Positions 1 to 5,481 of a DNA stretch of 8,400 nucleotides are shown here, piece after piece; positions within the stretch are counted from its first letter, which is position 1, and each line of letters opens with the position of its first letter. The position numbers and the translations under genes were made by a program. Source of the DNA: Chlorobiales bacterium (GTDB lineage Bacteria; Bacteroidota; Chlorobiia; Chlorobiales; Chlorobiaceae); NCBI GenBank assembly GCA_022360355.1, contig JAKSCY010000274.1, positions 1-8,400 on the forward strand. Direction: 5' to 3'. Under the pieces are notes generated by a model that ran no database searches, was not told the DNA's origin, and was given only the letters and a program-made list of their open reading frames with translations.

Positions 1-41
1 GCAGAATAAAAGCCTTGTTAATCATGTAACATTTCTCTAAA

Positions 42-64
42 TTGACAACATAATCCTATAAAAT
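42..64 (+). promoter_or_regulatory. Possible csmE promoter (weak call)
   Basis: A perfect TTGACA lies at 42-47 and an AT-rich TATAAAAT at 57-64, both upstream of csmE. The gap between them (9-11 bases) is too short for a standard sigma-70 pair, so the -35 and -10 boxes may not both belong to the same promoter. The csmE ATG follows about 25 bases after the TATAAAAT block, leaving a short leader with a weak GGGA ribosome site at 79-82, six bases before the start. Confidence 0.25.
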
Positions 65-88
65 ATCCCAATTTTAACGGGAACAACG

Positions 89-343
89 ATGAATAAAAGT
101 TCTGGGGCCTTTGTAAACGGGGCGGAAGCATACGGAAGATTCCTTGAAGTCTTCATAGATGGTCACTGGTGGGTCGTTGGTGATGCGCTGGAAAATATTG
201 GAAAAACCACAAAGAGACTTGGAGCAAATGCTTATCCTTACCTCTATGGCGGGGGCGGATCGGCCGGACTGAAAGGATCGTCTCCGGAAGTATCGGGTTA
301 TGCCAATCCCACAAAGTCAGTCGAGAAACGTTTCAAGGACTGA
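89..343 (+). CDS. csmE: Chlorosome envelope/baseplate protein CsmE (CsmA family)
   Basis: This 84-residue protein belongs to the CsmA/CsmE family, which forms the paracrystalline baseplate of the chlorosome and binds bacteriochlorophyll a between the antenna body and the FMO protein. The N-terminal amphipathic part carries the family core around residues 16-31, with the pigment-ligand histidine at position 26 (25 after Met removal, the same as His25 of CsmA) in the context DGHWWVVG. A second motif, LGANAYPYLYGGG, ends the likely mature chain. The tail from about residue 62 (KGSSPEVSGYA and onward) matches the CsmA precursor tail that is known to be removed by proteolysis. The N-terminus (GAFVNGAEAYGRFLEVFIDG) and the tryptophan pair fit CsmE better than CsmA, and no csmC lies immediately upstream as it does for csmA. 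The start has a weak GGGA six bases upstream. A strong terminator follows. It could also be named a CsmA paralogue. Confidence 0.93.
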   Translation: MNKSSGAFVNGAEAYGRFLEVFIDGHWWVVGDALENIGKTTKRLGANAYPYLYGGGGSAGLKGSSPEVSGYANPTKSVEKRFKD

Positions 344-370
344 ACAATTTCTGAAATGGCAAAATTTTTC

Positions 371-406
371 AAAGCAGTACGTCCTGCAAGGATGTACTGC
401 TTTTTT
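371..406 (+). terminator. Intrinsic terminator of csmE
   Basis: AAAGCAGTACGTCCT (371-385) pairs with AGGATGTACTGCTTT (389-403). The 15-bp stem has one G-T wobble and a GCA loop, and six T's follow at 401-406. It sits 28 bases after the csmE stop and only 32 bases before the next gene, so csmE is probably a short single-gene transcript. Some read-through into the downstream gene remains possible. Confidence 0.9.
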
Positions 407-438
407 GTATGACATCATCCCGTTAACACCTTTCGGCC

Positions 439-1089
439 ATGAGGGTTGTTTATTTTTTGATTCTTGCGCTACTCCTGCTTCTCTTCCCTCTTTCCGGAAA
501 AACATATGCGGCGGCATATGACCTTCAGTCACGTTTTGCCTTGATCATACCTGTTTCTGTCAGTGATGGATGGCAGATCCGGACAGGCTTCACCCGCATC
601 TACTTCAACGATATTTCCGAACTTGAACTCCAGGCATTCTTTGCCGGCCCCTACTATAGAATTTCGAGCGGACTGAAAACAGGCCTGGAATACCGCTATA
701 TGGACAAGCAGATCAATGGACAGTGGGTTCCTGAAAACCGCCTGAGTTCAGTGTTTGTCCTCAACAAAAGATTTTCTCCGTGGTCTCTTTTTGTAAGAAA
801 AAGACTTGAATACAGGTCCCGGTCAAAGGGTTACGGAATAGAATGGCGCGGAAGAAGTTTTATCAAAATAGCCTTATCTAACAAGGGAATAACTCCTTAC
901 CTCTCCAATGAACTGTTTTACAACCTCAGCGAGGGTGAAATGAACAGGAACAAATTCAAAGTGGGATTGGACATACCCATTGTAAAAGAGCTGAAAACCG
1001 GAATACACTATGAATACGAAACGGAAAAATTCAGTAAAAACTGGGAGGGGCTCAATATTATAGGCACCTCTCTCGTGCTGGTGCTTTAG
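439..1089 (+). CDS. DUF2490-like outer-membrane beta-barrel protein
   Basis: This 216-residue exported protein has a clear signal peptide: MRVV, a leucine-rich hydrophobic core (residues 5-18), then cleavage near A24 or A26 (TYA-AA-YDL). The mature part alternates short hydrophobic/aromatic strands with polar turns. It has signatures I associate with DUF2490 proteins: RKRLEYRSRS (about 120-130), ITPYLSNELFYN (about 149-160), MNRNKFKVGLDIP (about 168-180) and a final IIGTSLVLVL strand ending the chain with a hydrophobic residue, as outer-membrane barrels do. The family is predicted to be outer membrane and its function is unknown. No obvious Shine-Dalgarno precedes the ATG, but the signal peptide fixes this start. 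It lies between two chlorosome genes in the same direction. Whether it is linked to them in function is not shown by the sequence. Confidence 0.8.
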   Translation: MRVVYFLILALLLLLFPLSGKTYAAAYDLQSRFALIIPVSVSDGWQIRTGFTRIYFNDISELELQAFFAGPYYRISSGLKTGLEYRYMDKQINGQWVPENRLSSVFVLNKRFSPWSLFVRKRLEYRSRSKGYGIEWRGRSFIKIALSNKGITPYLSNELFYNLSEGEMNRNKFKVGLDIPIVKELKTGIHYEYETEKFSKNWEGLNIIGTSLVLVL

Positions 1090-1180
1090 AGCCCCCCTTC
1101 TGCCGAAACATTTTATACTGTAAAAGAGTTTGATGTTTATAGCCAACTCAAGAGTACAAAGCCACCATCATATTTAACCA

Positions 1181-1186
1181 GAGGAG
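1181..1186 (+). promoter_or_regulatory. Strong ribosome binding site of the csm gene
   Basis: GAGGAG ten bases upstream of the ATG at 1197 is one of the strongest Shine-Dalgarno sites in this window, consistent with an abundant structural protein. A TATACT box at 1114-1119 could be a -10 element, but I see no matching -35, so no promoter is called. Confidence 0.6.
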
Positions 1187-1196
1187 AACGTTTACC

Positions 1197-1592
1197 ATGG
1201 CCAACGAAGAAAAAATCGATGTTTCCCAGACAATCGCTACCGCAGTTCAAAACCTGGGAGATCTTGCAGTCACACAGATCACCGCTGTAGACAAAGGCAT
1301 TCAGGCACTCATGCCGGCAATTGAAAACATGAACAAGAACCTTACCGGCACCCTTGAAACAGGAACCAAAACAGTGGCCGATACATTGCATGCGCTTTCC
1401 GAACCGCTCAACAGCCTCATAAAAACATTCGGGGAGGTTGCAACACAAGCCATTGATACAGTAGGCAGTGCAGGCTGGAAAGTTGCGGAAGCTGTCGGCT
1501 TTGTCGGCAACAGCCTCCTGTCCGCGGTACAGTCCGGCGCAAATACCGTCGGAAGCATGGCAGGATCAATCCTTTCGGGAAGAAAGCTGTAA
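1197..1592 (+). CDS. Chlorosome envelope protein, CsmC/CsmD family
   Basis: This 131-residue, cysteine-free protein is rich in Ala, Thr, Val, Ser and Gly. I recognise it as a chlorosome envelope protein of the CsmC/CsmD type (the wider CsmB/C/D/F/H group), which coats the chlorosome surface and is not essential for pigment binding. The N-terminal half (residues 1-75) is amphipathic and predicted helical with few charges. The C-terminal part (residues 88-128) is a smoother, Gly/Ala/Ser-rich hydrophobic stretch ending in GRKL, suited to lying on the lipid monolayer. There is no signal peptide, as expected for a cytoplasmic chlorosome protein. A good ribosome site (GAGGAG, 1181-1186) lies ten bases before the ATG. 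CsmC and CsmD of Chlorobaculum tepidum are, as I recall, about 142 and 113 residues, so length does not decide between them. Proximity to csmE and the absence of csmA favour CsmD. A clear terminator follows. Confidence 0.8.
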   Translation: MANEEKIDVSQTIATAVQNLGDLAVTQITAVDKGIQALMPAIENMNKNLTGTLETGTKTVADTLHALSEPLNSLIKTFGEVATQAIDTVGSAGWKVAEAVGFVGNSLLSAVQSGANTVGSMAGSILSGRKL

Positions 1593-1618
1593 CCACATGG
1601 CAACCAATATTTTTCTAC

Positions 1619-1654
1619 CGGAAAAGCTTTCTCTACACGGGAAGGCTTTTTCTT
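1619..1654 (+). terminator. Intrinsic terminator of the CsmC/CsmD-family gene
   Basis: AAAAGCTTTC (1622-1631) pairs with GAAGGCTTTT (1641-1650) over ten positions with one T-G wobble. The loop is about nine bases and the downstream strand ends in a T-rich run. It lies about 29 bases after the stop codon at 1592. Confidence 0.78.
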
Positions 1655-1773
1655 GTCGAACACTCCTCAACCTTTTGCTCAAGGCAGGGCATGAGCAGAA
1701 GTGTTCATAGCAGGATCTCTAACAATGAACGTTTCGGCAAAGCATGTCCGATGTATGAACTACAATAACATAA
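1655..1773. other. Gene-free spacer with an imperfect stem
   Basis: No credible coding region is seen here. Together with the repeat elements that follow, it makes up the roughly 400-bp gap between 1592 and 1996. GAACACT (1658-1664) is complementary to AGTGTTC (1700-1706). Inside that pair, TGCTC (1676-1680) pairs with GAGCA (1693-1697). The two stems are offset by a ten-base bulge, so the structure is weak and may be chance. Confidence 0.4.
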
Positions 1774-1917
1774 GGGCACCTCTATTTATTGTCATGAGCG
1801 GTTCAAGTGCAAGGCGAACGGAGCGCAGAAACCGGAGTGTACACAGAGTACACGAGGATTTCGAGCACCGCTCAACGATGCAATTGAATTCGCGGAATAA
1901 ATAAATAGAGGTGTCCC
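1774..1917. mobile_element. MITE-like element with terminal inverted repeats
   Basis: The 144-bp segment begins GGGCACCTCTATTTATT (1774-1790) and ends with the near-exact reverse complement AATAAATAGAGGTGTCCC (1900-1917). Fourteen bases (CACCTCTATTTATT) are identical and the outer part differs by one inserted base. A TAA flanks both sides (1771-1773 and 1918-1920) and could be a short target duplication, but three bases prove little. Nested inside are a second inverted pair, TGAGCGGT (1795-1802) with ACCGCTCA (1867-1874), and a central hairpin, GTGTAC (1837-1842) with GTACAC (1848-1853) and a five-base loop. It has no transposase and no convincing reading frame, so if mobile it would depend on enzymes encoded elsewhere. 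Whether it is multicopy cannot be seen from one window. Confidence 0.6.
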
Positions 1918-1918
1918 T

Positions 1919-1989
1919 AAGCGCGGACAACGCCTACCAATCTCTCAAAAAGAATCCTCGGCATAGTACACTATCTGCTGTCCGCGCTT
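1919..1989. repeat. Second inverted-repeat element, possible SDR terminator
   Basis: AAGCGCGGACA (1919-1929) and its perfect reverse complement TGTCCGCGCTT (1979-1989) enclose 49 bases. The element shares its left edge with the TAA after the MITE-like element and ends six bases from the stop codon of the dehydrogenase gene on the minus strand. It could therefore act as that gene's 3' structure, although the loop is long and no T-run follows a compact stem. On the minus strand it contains GTGTAC then CGAGGATT, a core also present on the plus strand in the neighbouring element. Confidence 0.6.
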
Positions 1990-1995
1990 CAGACG

Positions 1996-2697
1996 TTAAC
2001 CCGCAAGTTTGTCATAATATTGTTCAAGGCCGTCCTGCTGATGCTCTCCCTCTCCCTCGTTGATCACCTCAAAGGTTTTATTTTTAGCCTTTTCGGCCCA
2101 GAGCGAAACAACCAGGAGTTCAGCAACATCTCCACGGTTAATCCACCCGCTCCAAAGCTTGTCGCCCTGATCAACATGGAGGTCATGAAGCAACGGGCTG
2201 CCGTCTCTCAGTCCACCGGGGCGAACAATCGTATAGGAGCGACCTTCCTTGCCAAACACACCTCTCAGATGTTCCTCGGCTTCGAACTTCTTGCTGAGAA
2301 CTCCTGCAAACAGGTTCAAAGGGTGATACCATTTGGTTACTGCCATCGAACTGACAAGGCCAAAGTGCTTTACACCAGCCTTTGCAGCCTGATCAACGAG
2401 CCTGATAACACCATCCCTGTCAACCTCTCCCGGAGAGGCGTCACCAAAAACCTCACTTGATCCCATTGCTGAAATAACGGCACTGCATCCGGCAACAGCT
2501 TTTGCAACATCCCCTTCGCTCTGAATTTTCCCTTCTACCACCTCAACATTACCAAGCTCTTTTGCTTTTTCTGCAGAACGCGTCAGAACCTTAACCGGCA
2601 CGCCATAGTGCTGCAGTCGGGAAACGACCCATCTCCCGGTTTTTCCAGTTGCACCTGCAACCAAAACCTTTCCTTTATATTTTGTTATATCTGTCAT
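1996..2697 (-). CDS. Atypical short-chain dehydrogenase, NAD(P)-binding Rossmann protein
   Basis: This 233-residue protein is of the atypical SDR class (NmrA-like/SDR_a5, NAD(P)H-binding). The N-terminal Rossmann motif GATGKTG is at residues 15-21, followed by a strand ending LTR with Arg40, which suggests NADP(H) preference. Further family marks are the SAVISAMG strand (72-79), FGLVSSMAV (112-120, a Ser-rich strand replacing the classical catalytic Tyr-Lys region), KFEAEEHLR (137-145), YTIVRPGGL (155-163) and NRGDVAELLV (187-196). The classical YxxxK is not evident. Relatives occur widely in phototrophs, cyanobacteria and plastids, often as uncharacterised reductases or redox-sensing proteins, so the substrate cannot be assigned. 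GAGG nine bases upstream of the ATG supports this start. It is transcribed divergently from the EamA transporter with a 143-bp gap. Confidence 0.85.
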   Translation of the reverse strand: MTDITKYKGKVLVAGATGKTGRWVVSRLQHYGVPVKVLTRSAEKAKELGNVEVVEGKIQSEGDVAKAVAGCSAVISAMGSSEVFGDASPGEVDRDGVIRLVDQAAKAGVKHFGLVSSMAVTKWYHPLNLFAGVLSKKFEAEEHLRGVFGKEGRSYTIVRPGGLRDGSPLLHDLHVDQGDKLWSGWINRGDVAELLVVSLWAEKAKNKTFEVINEGEGEHQQDGLEQYYDKLAG

Positions 2698-2721
2698 GAT
2701 TTATATCCTCACACCACACTC

Positions 2722-2749
2722 TTGTTTTTAGCATGTCTAACTTTATATT
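2722..2749 (+). promoter_or_regulatory. Possible promoter for the EamA transporter gene
   Basis: TTGTTT (2722-2727), a 16-base spacer, then TATATT (2744-2749) make a reasonable sigma-70-like pair in the divergent spacer. The implied leader is about 85 bases and contains three GGCAAT hexamers (2791, 2797, 2808). This is pattern matching only. Confidence 0.35.
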
Positions 2750-2840
2750 ACAACCCGCTTCCCCGGCATTTCGTTTCTCCTTGCGATTTGGGCAATGGCA
2801 ATATCTTGGCAATCAAGCCAGGTTTAAATTTTGACTTTCG

Positions 2841-3662
2841 ATGAGTGTTATCCTGATGTTAATAGCCTCGGCCTGTTTCGCCACAATGGCGGCGATGATC
2901 AAGGGAATCGGTTCATCGTTACCGATTCCGGAGATCATTTTGTTCCGCAGCATCATGCCGCTTCCTTTCTTTTTCGGTTTCCTCTGGCTGCGTAAAAAAA
3001 AGTTTATTGTCACGGCCTGGAAAACGCTTGTTCTCCGCGCCCTTTTCGGATTTCTTGCCATCAGCGGTTTTTACTATGCACTCACGCATATTCCCCTTGC
3101 TGTCAGCGTCTTTCTCGGAAAAACACAACCACTTATTCTTGCCGTTCTTGCTCCCTGGGTTGTTGGAGAAAAGCCAAGCGCTTCTGTCTGGCTCGCAATC
3201 GGAACAGGGCTTGCCGGGATTGTACTTATTCTGGACCCCTCATTGGGCTGGACTGCTGCAGCCTGGGCAAGTATCGGAGCCGCCACCGCTTCGGCAATAG
3301 CCCATCTGCTTGTCAGAAAACTGAATCGTACTGATGATCCTGCAACGATCGTCACAAACTTTTTCGTCATTACCGCACTCCTTAGTTCCATCTTCATGGG
3401 ACAGTCATTCATCATGCCAGACAGAACCGAGTGGGCTCTTTTGGCAGGTGTTGCGCTTTTTTCAACCATCGGCCAGTACCTGATGACACTTGCCTACAGA
3501 ATGGATTACGCTCCGGTTGTTGCTGCGGCAAGCTACTCTTCCATTGTTTTCTCTGTTCTTTACGGCTACCTTTTCTGGAATGAAATTCCCCCGGCATCAG
3601 CATGGACCGGCGGCCTACTTATTATTGCCGGTTCGTTTATTCTGCTGCGCTCAAGAATCTGA
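2841..3662 (+). CDS. EamA/DMT-superfamily transporter
   Basis: This 273-residue polytopic inner-membrane protein has the hydrophobic profile of about ten helices arranged as two EamA repeats (roughly residues 1-135 and 140-272). The first repeat shows the family pattern: a helix with small residues, then an LFRSIMPLPFFF helix, a basic loop (LRKKK), and an ITHIP-like helix (YYALTHIPLAVSVFLGKTQPL). It ends with GEKPSASVWLAIGTGLAGIVLILDP. The second repeat ends with LFWNEIPPASAWTGGLLIIAGSFILL, the matching E-P-G pattern. Family members export metabolites such as amino acids, S-adenosylmethionine or nucleotides. The substrate here is unknown. No clear Shine-Dalgarno precedes the ATG. The alternative ATG at 2856 would trim five residues from the first helix, so the longer form is preferred. 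It is divergent from the dehydrogenase gene. Confidence 0.88.
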   Translation: MSVILMLIASACFATMAAMIKGIGSSLPIPEIILFRSIMPLPFFFGFLWLRKKKFIVTAWKTLVLRALFGFLAISGFYYALTHIPLAVSVFLGKTQPLILAVLAPWVVGEKPSASVWLAIGTGLAGIVLILDPSLGWTAAAWASIGAATASAIAHLLVRKLNRTDDPATIVTNFFVITALLSSIFMGQSFIMPDRTEWALLAGVALFSTIGQYLMTLAYRMDYAPVVAAASYSSIVFSVLYGYLFWNEIPPASAWTGGLLIIAGSFILLRSRI

Positions 3663-3789
3663 CCGCACTGTGTAATAGTATTTCGAGTTACCGATAGCTC
3701 TATTTACAAACTGATTGTTTTCCTTTTAGACTGCCGTGTTATATATATTACTGCAACAACCGGAGCCCTGTAATACCAATTATGCTCTT

Positions 3790-5118
3790 ATGAAAAAAAC
3801 GCTTCTTTTTTCGATATTTTTTCTGGCATTGCAAAGCGGTCCAGCCTGTACTGCAACCTTCGGATTTGATCCTGTCATTCTCAAAGAACTTCTTTCGGAC
3901 GTCAGTGCATGGAACTCCACGCGCGCCATGCAGCCCGCCAGGATAATCGACCTTGACAAAGCCAATCTGGAAGACGCCAATCTGGATAACGCCGACCTCA
4001 GTGACGCAAGCCTGATAAGAGGCCGGCTTAACGGTGCGAAACTCAACGGTGCAAATCTCCGGAACGCAAACCTTTTGTTCGCAAAACTGAAACGAACAAA
4101 CCTCAGAGAAACCATCCTTAAAAGAGCCAACCTTTCCAGCGCGGATCTTAAAAACTCTTATGCAAAAGGAGCAGACTTCAGCGAAACCAATCTGTCCAAC
4201 GCCGATCTCCGTTTTGCAAACCTCGAGGGAGCAATCCTGCATGGAGCCAGTCTTCAAAACGCCCGTTTTTTTGAGGCGAACCTGACAAAAGCTGATCTCA
4301 GGGGAGCGAACCTGACCGATGCAAAACTGCTCAGGCAAGCTCAACTGGACGGCTCAAGAATTTCAAACAATACTATTCTGCCATCTGGTGAAAGAGCAAC
4401 TCCACTGTGGGCATCACTGAACGGAGCGAGATATTCACAAGAAGCCGAAAAAGCCCCAGTTGTCATGAAAGCCAAGCCGCTCCCGGCCCCTGCAACCTAT
4501 TCCGGCACTACAGCAAAACCTGAACCGGAAACATCTATTGAAAATGCTCCTGAAACACTCCTCTTGCAGGATGTAACTGCCTGGAACACCCTTCGAAAAG
4601 ACAATCCAGAGATGGAAGCGGATCTTCAGGAAGAAAACCTCGATGATGCCGGGTTGCAAGGAGCAGATATGAAAGGGATCGACATGAAAAGTTCAACCAT
4701 GAACGGAGCCAAGCTCGACAAAGCCGATTTTTCAGGAGCCGACCTTCTCAACACTTCATGGAAAAGGGCAAGCCTGAAAGAGACGGTTTTCCGTAACGCA
4801 AACCTGAAAGGGGCGAACTTTGAACGCGCATTTTTGAAAAGCGCCGACATGAGCGAGGCTAACCTCACCGATGCACAACTCCACGGTGCAAGGCTTGAAG
4901 GAACCAGCCTGAACAATGCCAACCTTTCAAACGCCAGCCTTTACGATGCCGACCTTACAAAAGCTGATCTGAGAGGCGCGAACCTGACCGGTGCAAGACT
5001 CATCGATACTATTCTGAACAACGCGCTCGTTTCCGCTGAAACCTTGACACCTTCAGGAGAAAAGGCAACATCCGGCTGGGCGGTGCTCAGAGGGGCAAGA
5101 TTTGTTGATCAGCGATAA
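3790..5118 (+). CDS. Exported pentapeptide-repeat protein with duplicated domain
   Basis: The frame is open from an ATG at 3736, but I prefer the ATG at 3790 because it begins a classic signal peptide (MKKTLLFSIFFLALQSG). That gives 442 residues, with cleavage probably near residues 20-24. The cysteine at 20 lacks a proper lipobox, so a lipoprotein is less likely. Residues 55-190 and 278-415 are runs of A(D/N)LxxA pentapeptides, which fold as a right-handed four-sided beta-helix. Each run is framed by the same non-repeat elements: DVxAWNxxR before (38-45 and 262-269) and PSGExAT...WAxLxGAR after (198-214 and 421-437). The protein is thus two copies of one unit joined by a Pro/Ala-rich linker (217-256). 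Pentapeptide proteins serve many roles, including scaffolds and gyrase mimics. An exported two-unit form points to a periplasmic or surface structural role, but no specific function can be assigned. Confidence 0.85.
   Translation: MKKTLLFSIFFLALQSGPACTATFGFDPVILKELLSDVSAWNSTRAMQPARIIDLDKANLEDANLDNADLSDASLIRGRLNGAKLNGANLRNANLLFAKLKRTNLRETILKRANLSSADLKNSYAKGADFSETNLSNADLRFANLEGAILHGASLQNARFFEANLTKADLRGANLTDAKLLRQAQLDGSRISNNTILPSGERATPLWASLNGARYSQEAEKAPVVMKAKPLPAPATYSGTTAKPEPETSIENAPETLLLQDVTAWNTLRKDNPEMEADLQEENLDDAGLQGADMKGIDMKSSTMNGAKLDKADFSGADLLNTSWKRASLKETVFRNANLKGANFERAFLKSADMSEANLTDAQLHGARLEGTSLNNANLSNASLYDADLTKADLRGANLTGARLIDTILNNALVSAETLTPSGEKATSGWAVLRGARFVDQR
3889..4434 (+). repeat. First copy of the duplicated pentapeptide unit
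   Basis: This encodes residues 34-215 of the pentapeptide protein. It aligns end to end with the second copy at an offset of 223-224 residues, with only about one residue of length difference. The flanking capping motifs (DVSAWNSTR and PSGERAT...WASLNGAR) and the LTKADLRGANLT stretch (165-176) recur in copy two. Confidence 0.75.
4561..5103 (+). repeat. Second copy of the duplicated pentapeptide unit
   Basis: This encodes residues 258-438. It carries DVTAWNTLR at its start, LTKADLRGANLTGARL near its end (389-404) and PSGEKAT...WAVLRGARF as the closing cap. The first few coils differ more from copy one (Met- and Asp-rich: ADMKGIDMKSS) than the later ones, so the duplication is old enough to have diverged. 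Confidence 0.75.
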
Positions 5119-5230
5119 AACGTCATTGAAATTAACCGCATAGCTCGTACTCAGTGAAGCGGTACCCGTTATCGAAAAACAGTCCAATTACGAAAAGATA
5201 CCCATACAAACCATCGTAACACGGTCAACC

Positions 5231-5464
5231 ATGGCAAATATACTTGTAGCAAGTTATTACAGCAGGTGGGACATGAATGAGCACAAAGGCAGAATCGCTT
5301 TCTACGATTCAAGCAATCAACTCATCGAAAACCGGATTTTCAAAGATCCATCGGAATTTCAGGTGGTCATCAGCATGCTCCGCAACGAAAAACCTCTATG
5401 GTTCGACACAGAAGTGCATCATCTGAGAACAGGGTCGGAACCGGTAGGAGAGGGTGAGGATTAA
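5231..5464 (+). CDS. Small hypothetical protein, 77 residues
   Basis: I do not recognise a family. The protein opens with a beta-like segment (MANILVASYYSRW), followed by GRIAFYDSSNQLIENRIFKDP, which looks like two beta strands with a turn, and a helix (SEFQVVISMLRNEKPLWFD). The acidic tail ends GEGED. There is no signal peptide, membrane segment or cysteine. A start context ACCATGG resembles that of the csm gene, but there is no evident Shine-Dalgarno. The frame is intact and its amino-acid composition is protein-like, which is why it is kept. It follows the pentapeptide gene after 112 bases and converges on the next small gene, with only 17 bases between the stops. It may be lineage-specific. 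Confidence 0.6.
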   Translation: MANILVASYYSRWDMNEHKGRIAFYDSSNQLIENRIFKDPSEFQVVISMLRNEKPLWFDTEVHHLRTGSEPVGEGED

Positions 5465-5481
5465 GCAGCAAAGAGCCCCCT

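Noticed and set aside
6..19. AAAAGCCTTGTT upstream of csmE also occurs at 7313-7324 before rlpA
   Set aside because: A 12-base exact match between two AT-rich spacers is within chance for a window of this size, and the surrounding bases do not align.
1701..1904. 67-codon open frame across the MITE-like element
   Set aside because: It runs through the terminal and internal inverted repeats, has an Arg/Ser-rich chance composition and no ribosome site. The repeat structure explains the sequence better.
3736..3789. Upstream in-frame ATG extending the pentapeptide protein by 18 residues
   Set aside because: The extension would bury the signal peptide behind a Gln/Pro-rich segment. The ATG at 3790 starts a textbook export signal.
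3748..4344. Long minus-strand open frames opposite the pentapeptide gene
   Set aside because: The periodic codons of the pentapeptide repeats create open antisense frames with matching periodic composition. The plus-strand product has a signal peptide and a clear fold.
3958..5000. Regular 15-base periodicity considered as a CRISPR or DNA tandem repeat
   Set aside because: The period is five codons and conservation is at the protein level, with no constant DNA repeats and no unique spacers of fixed length.
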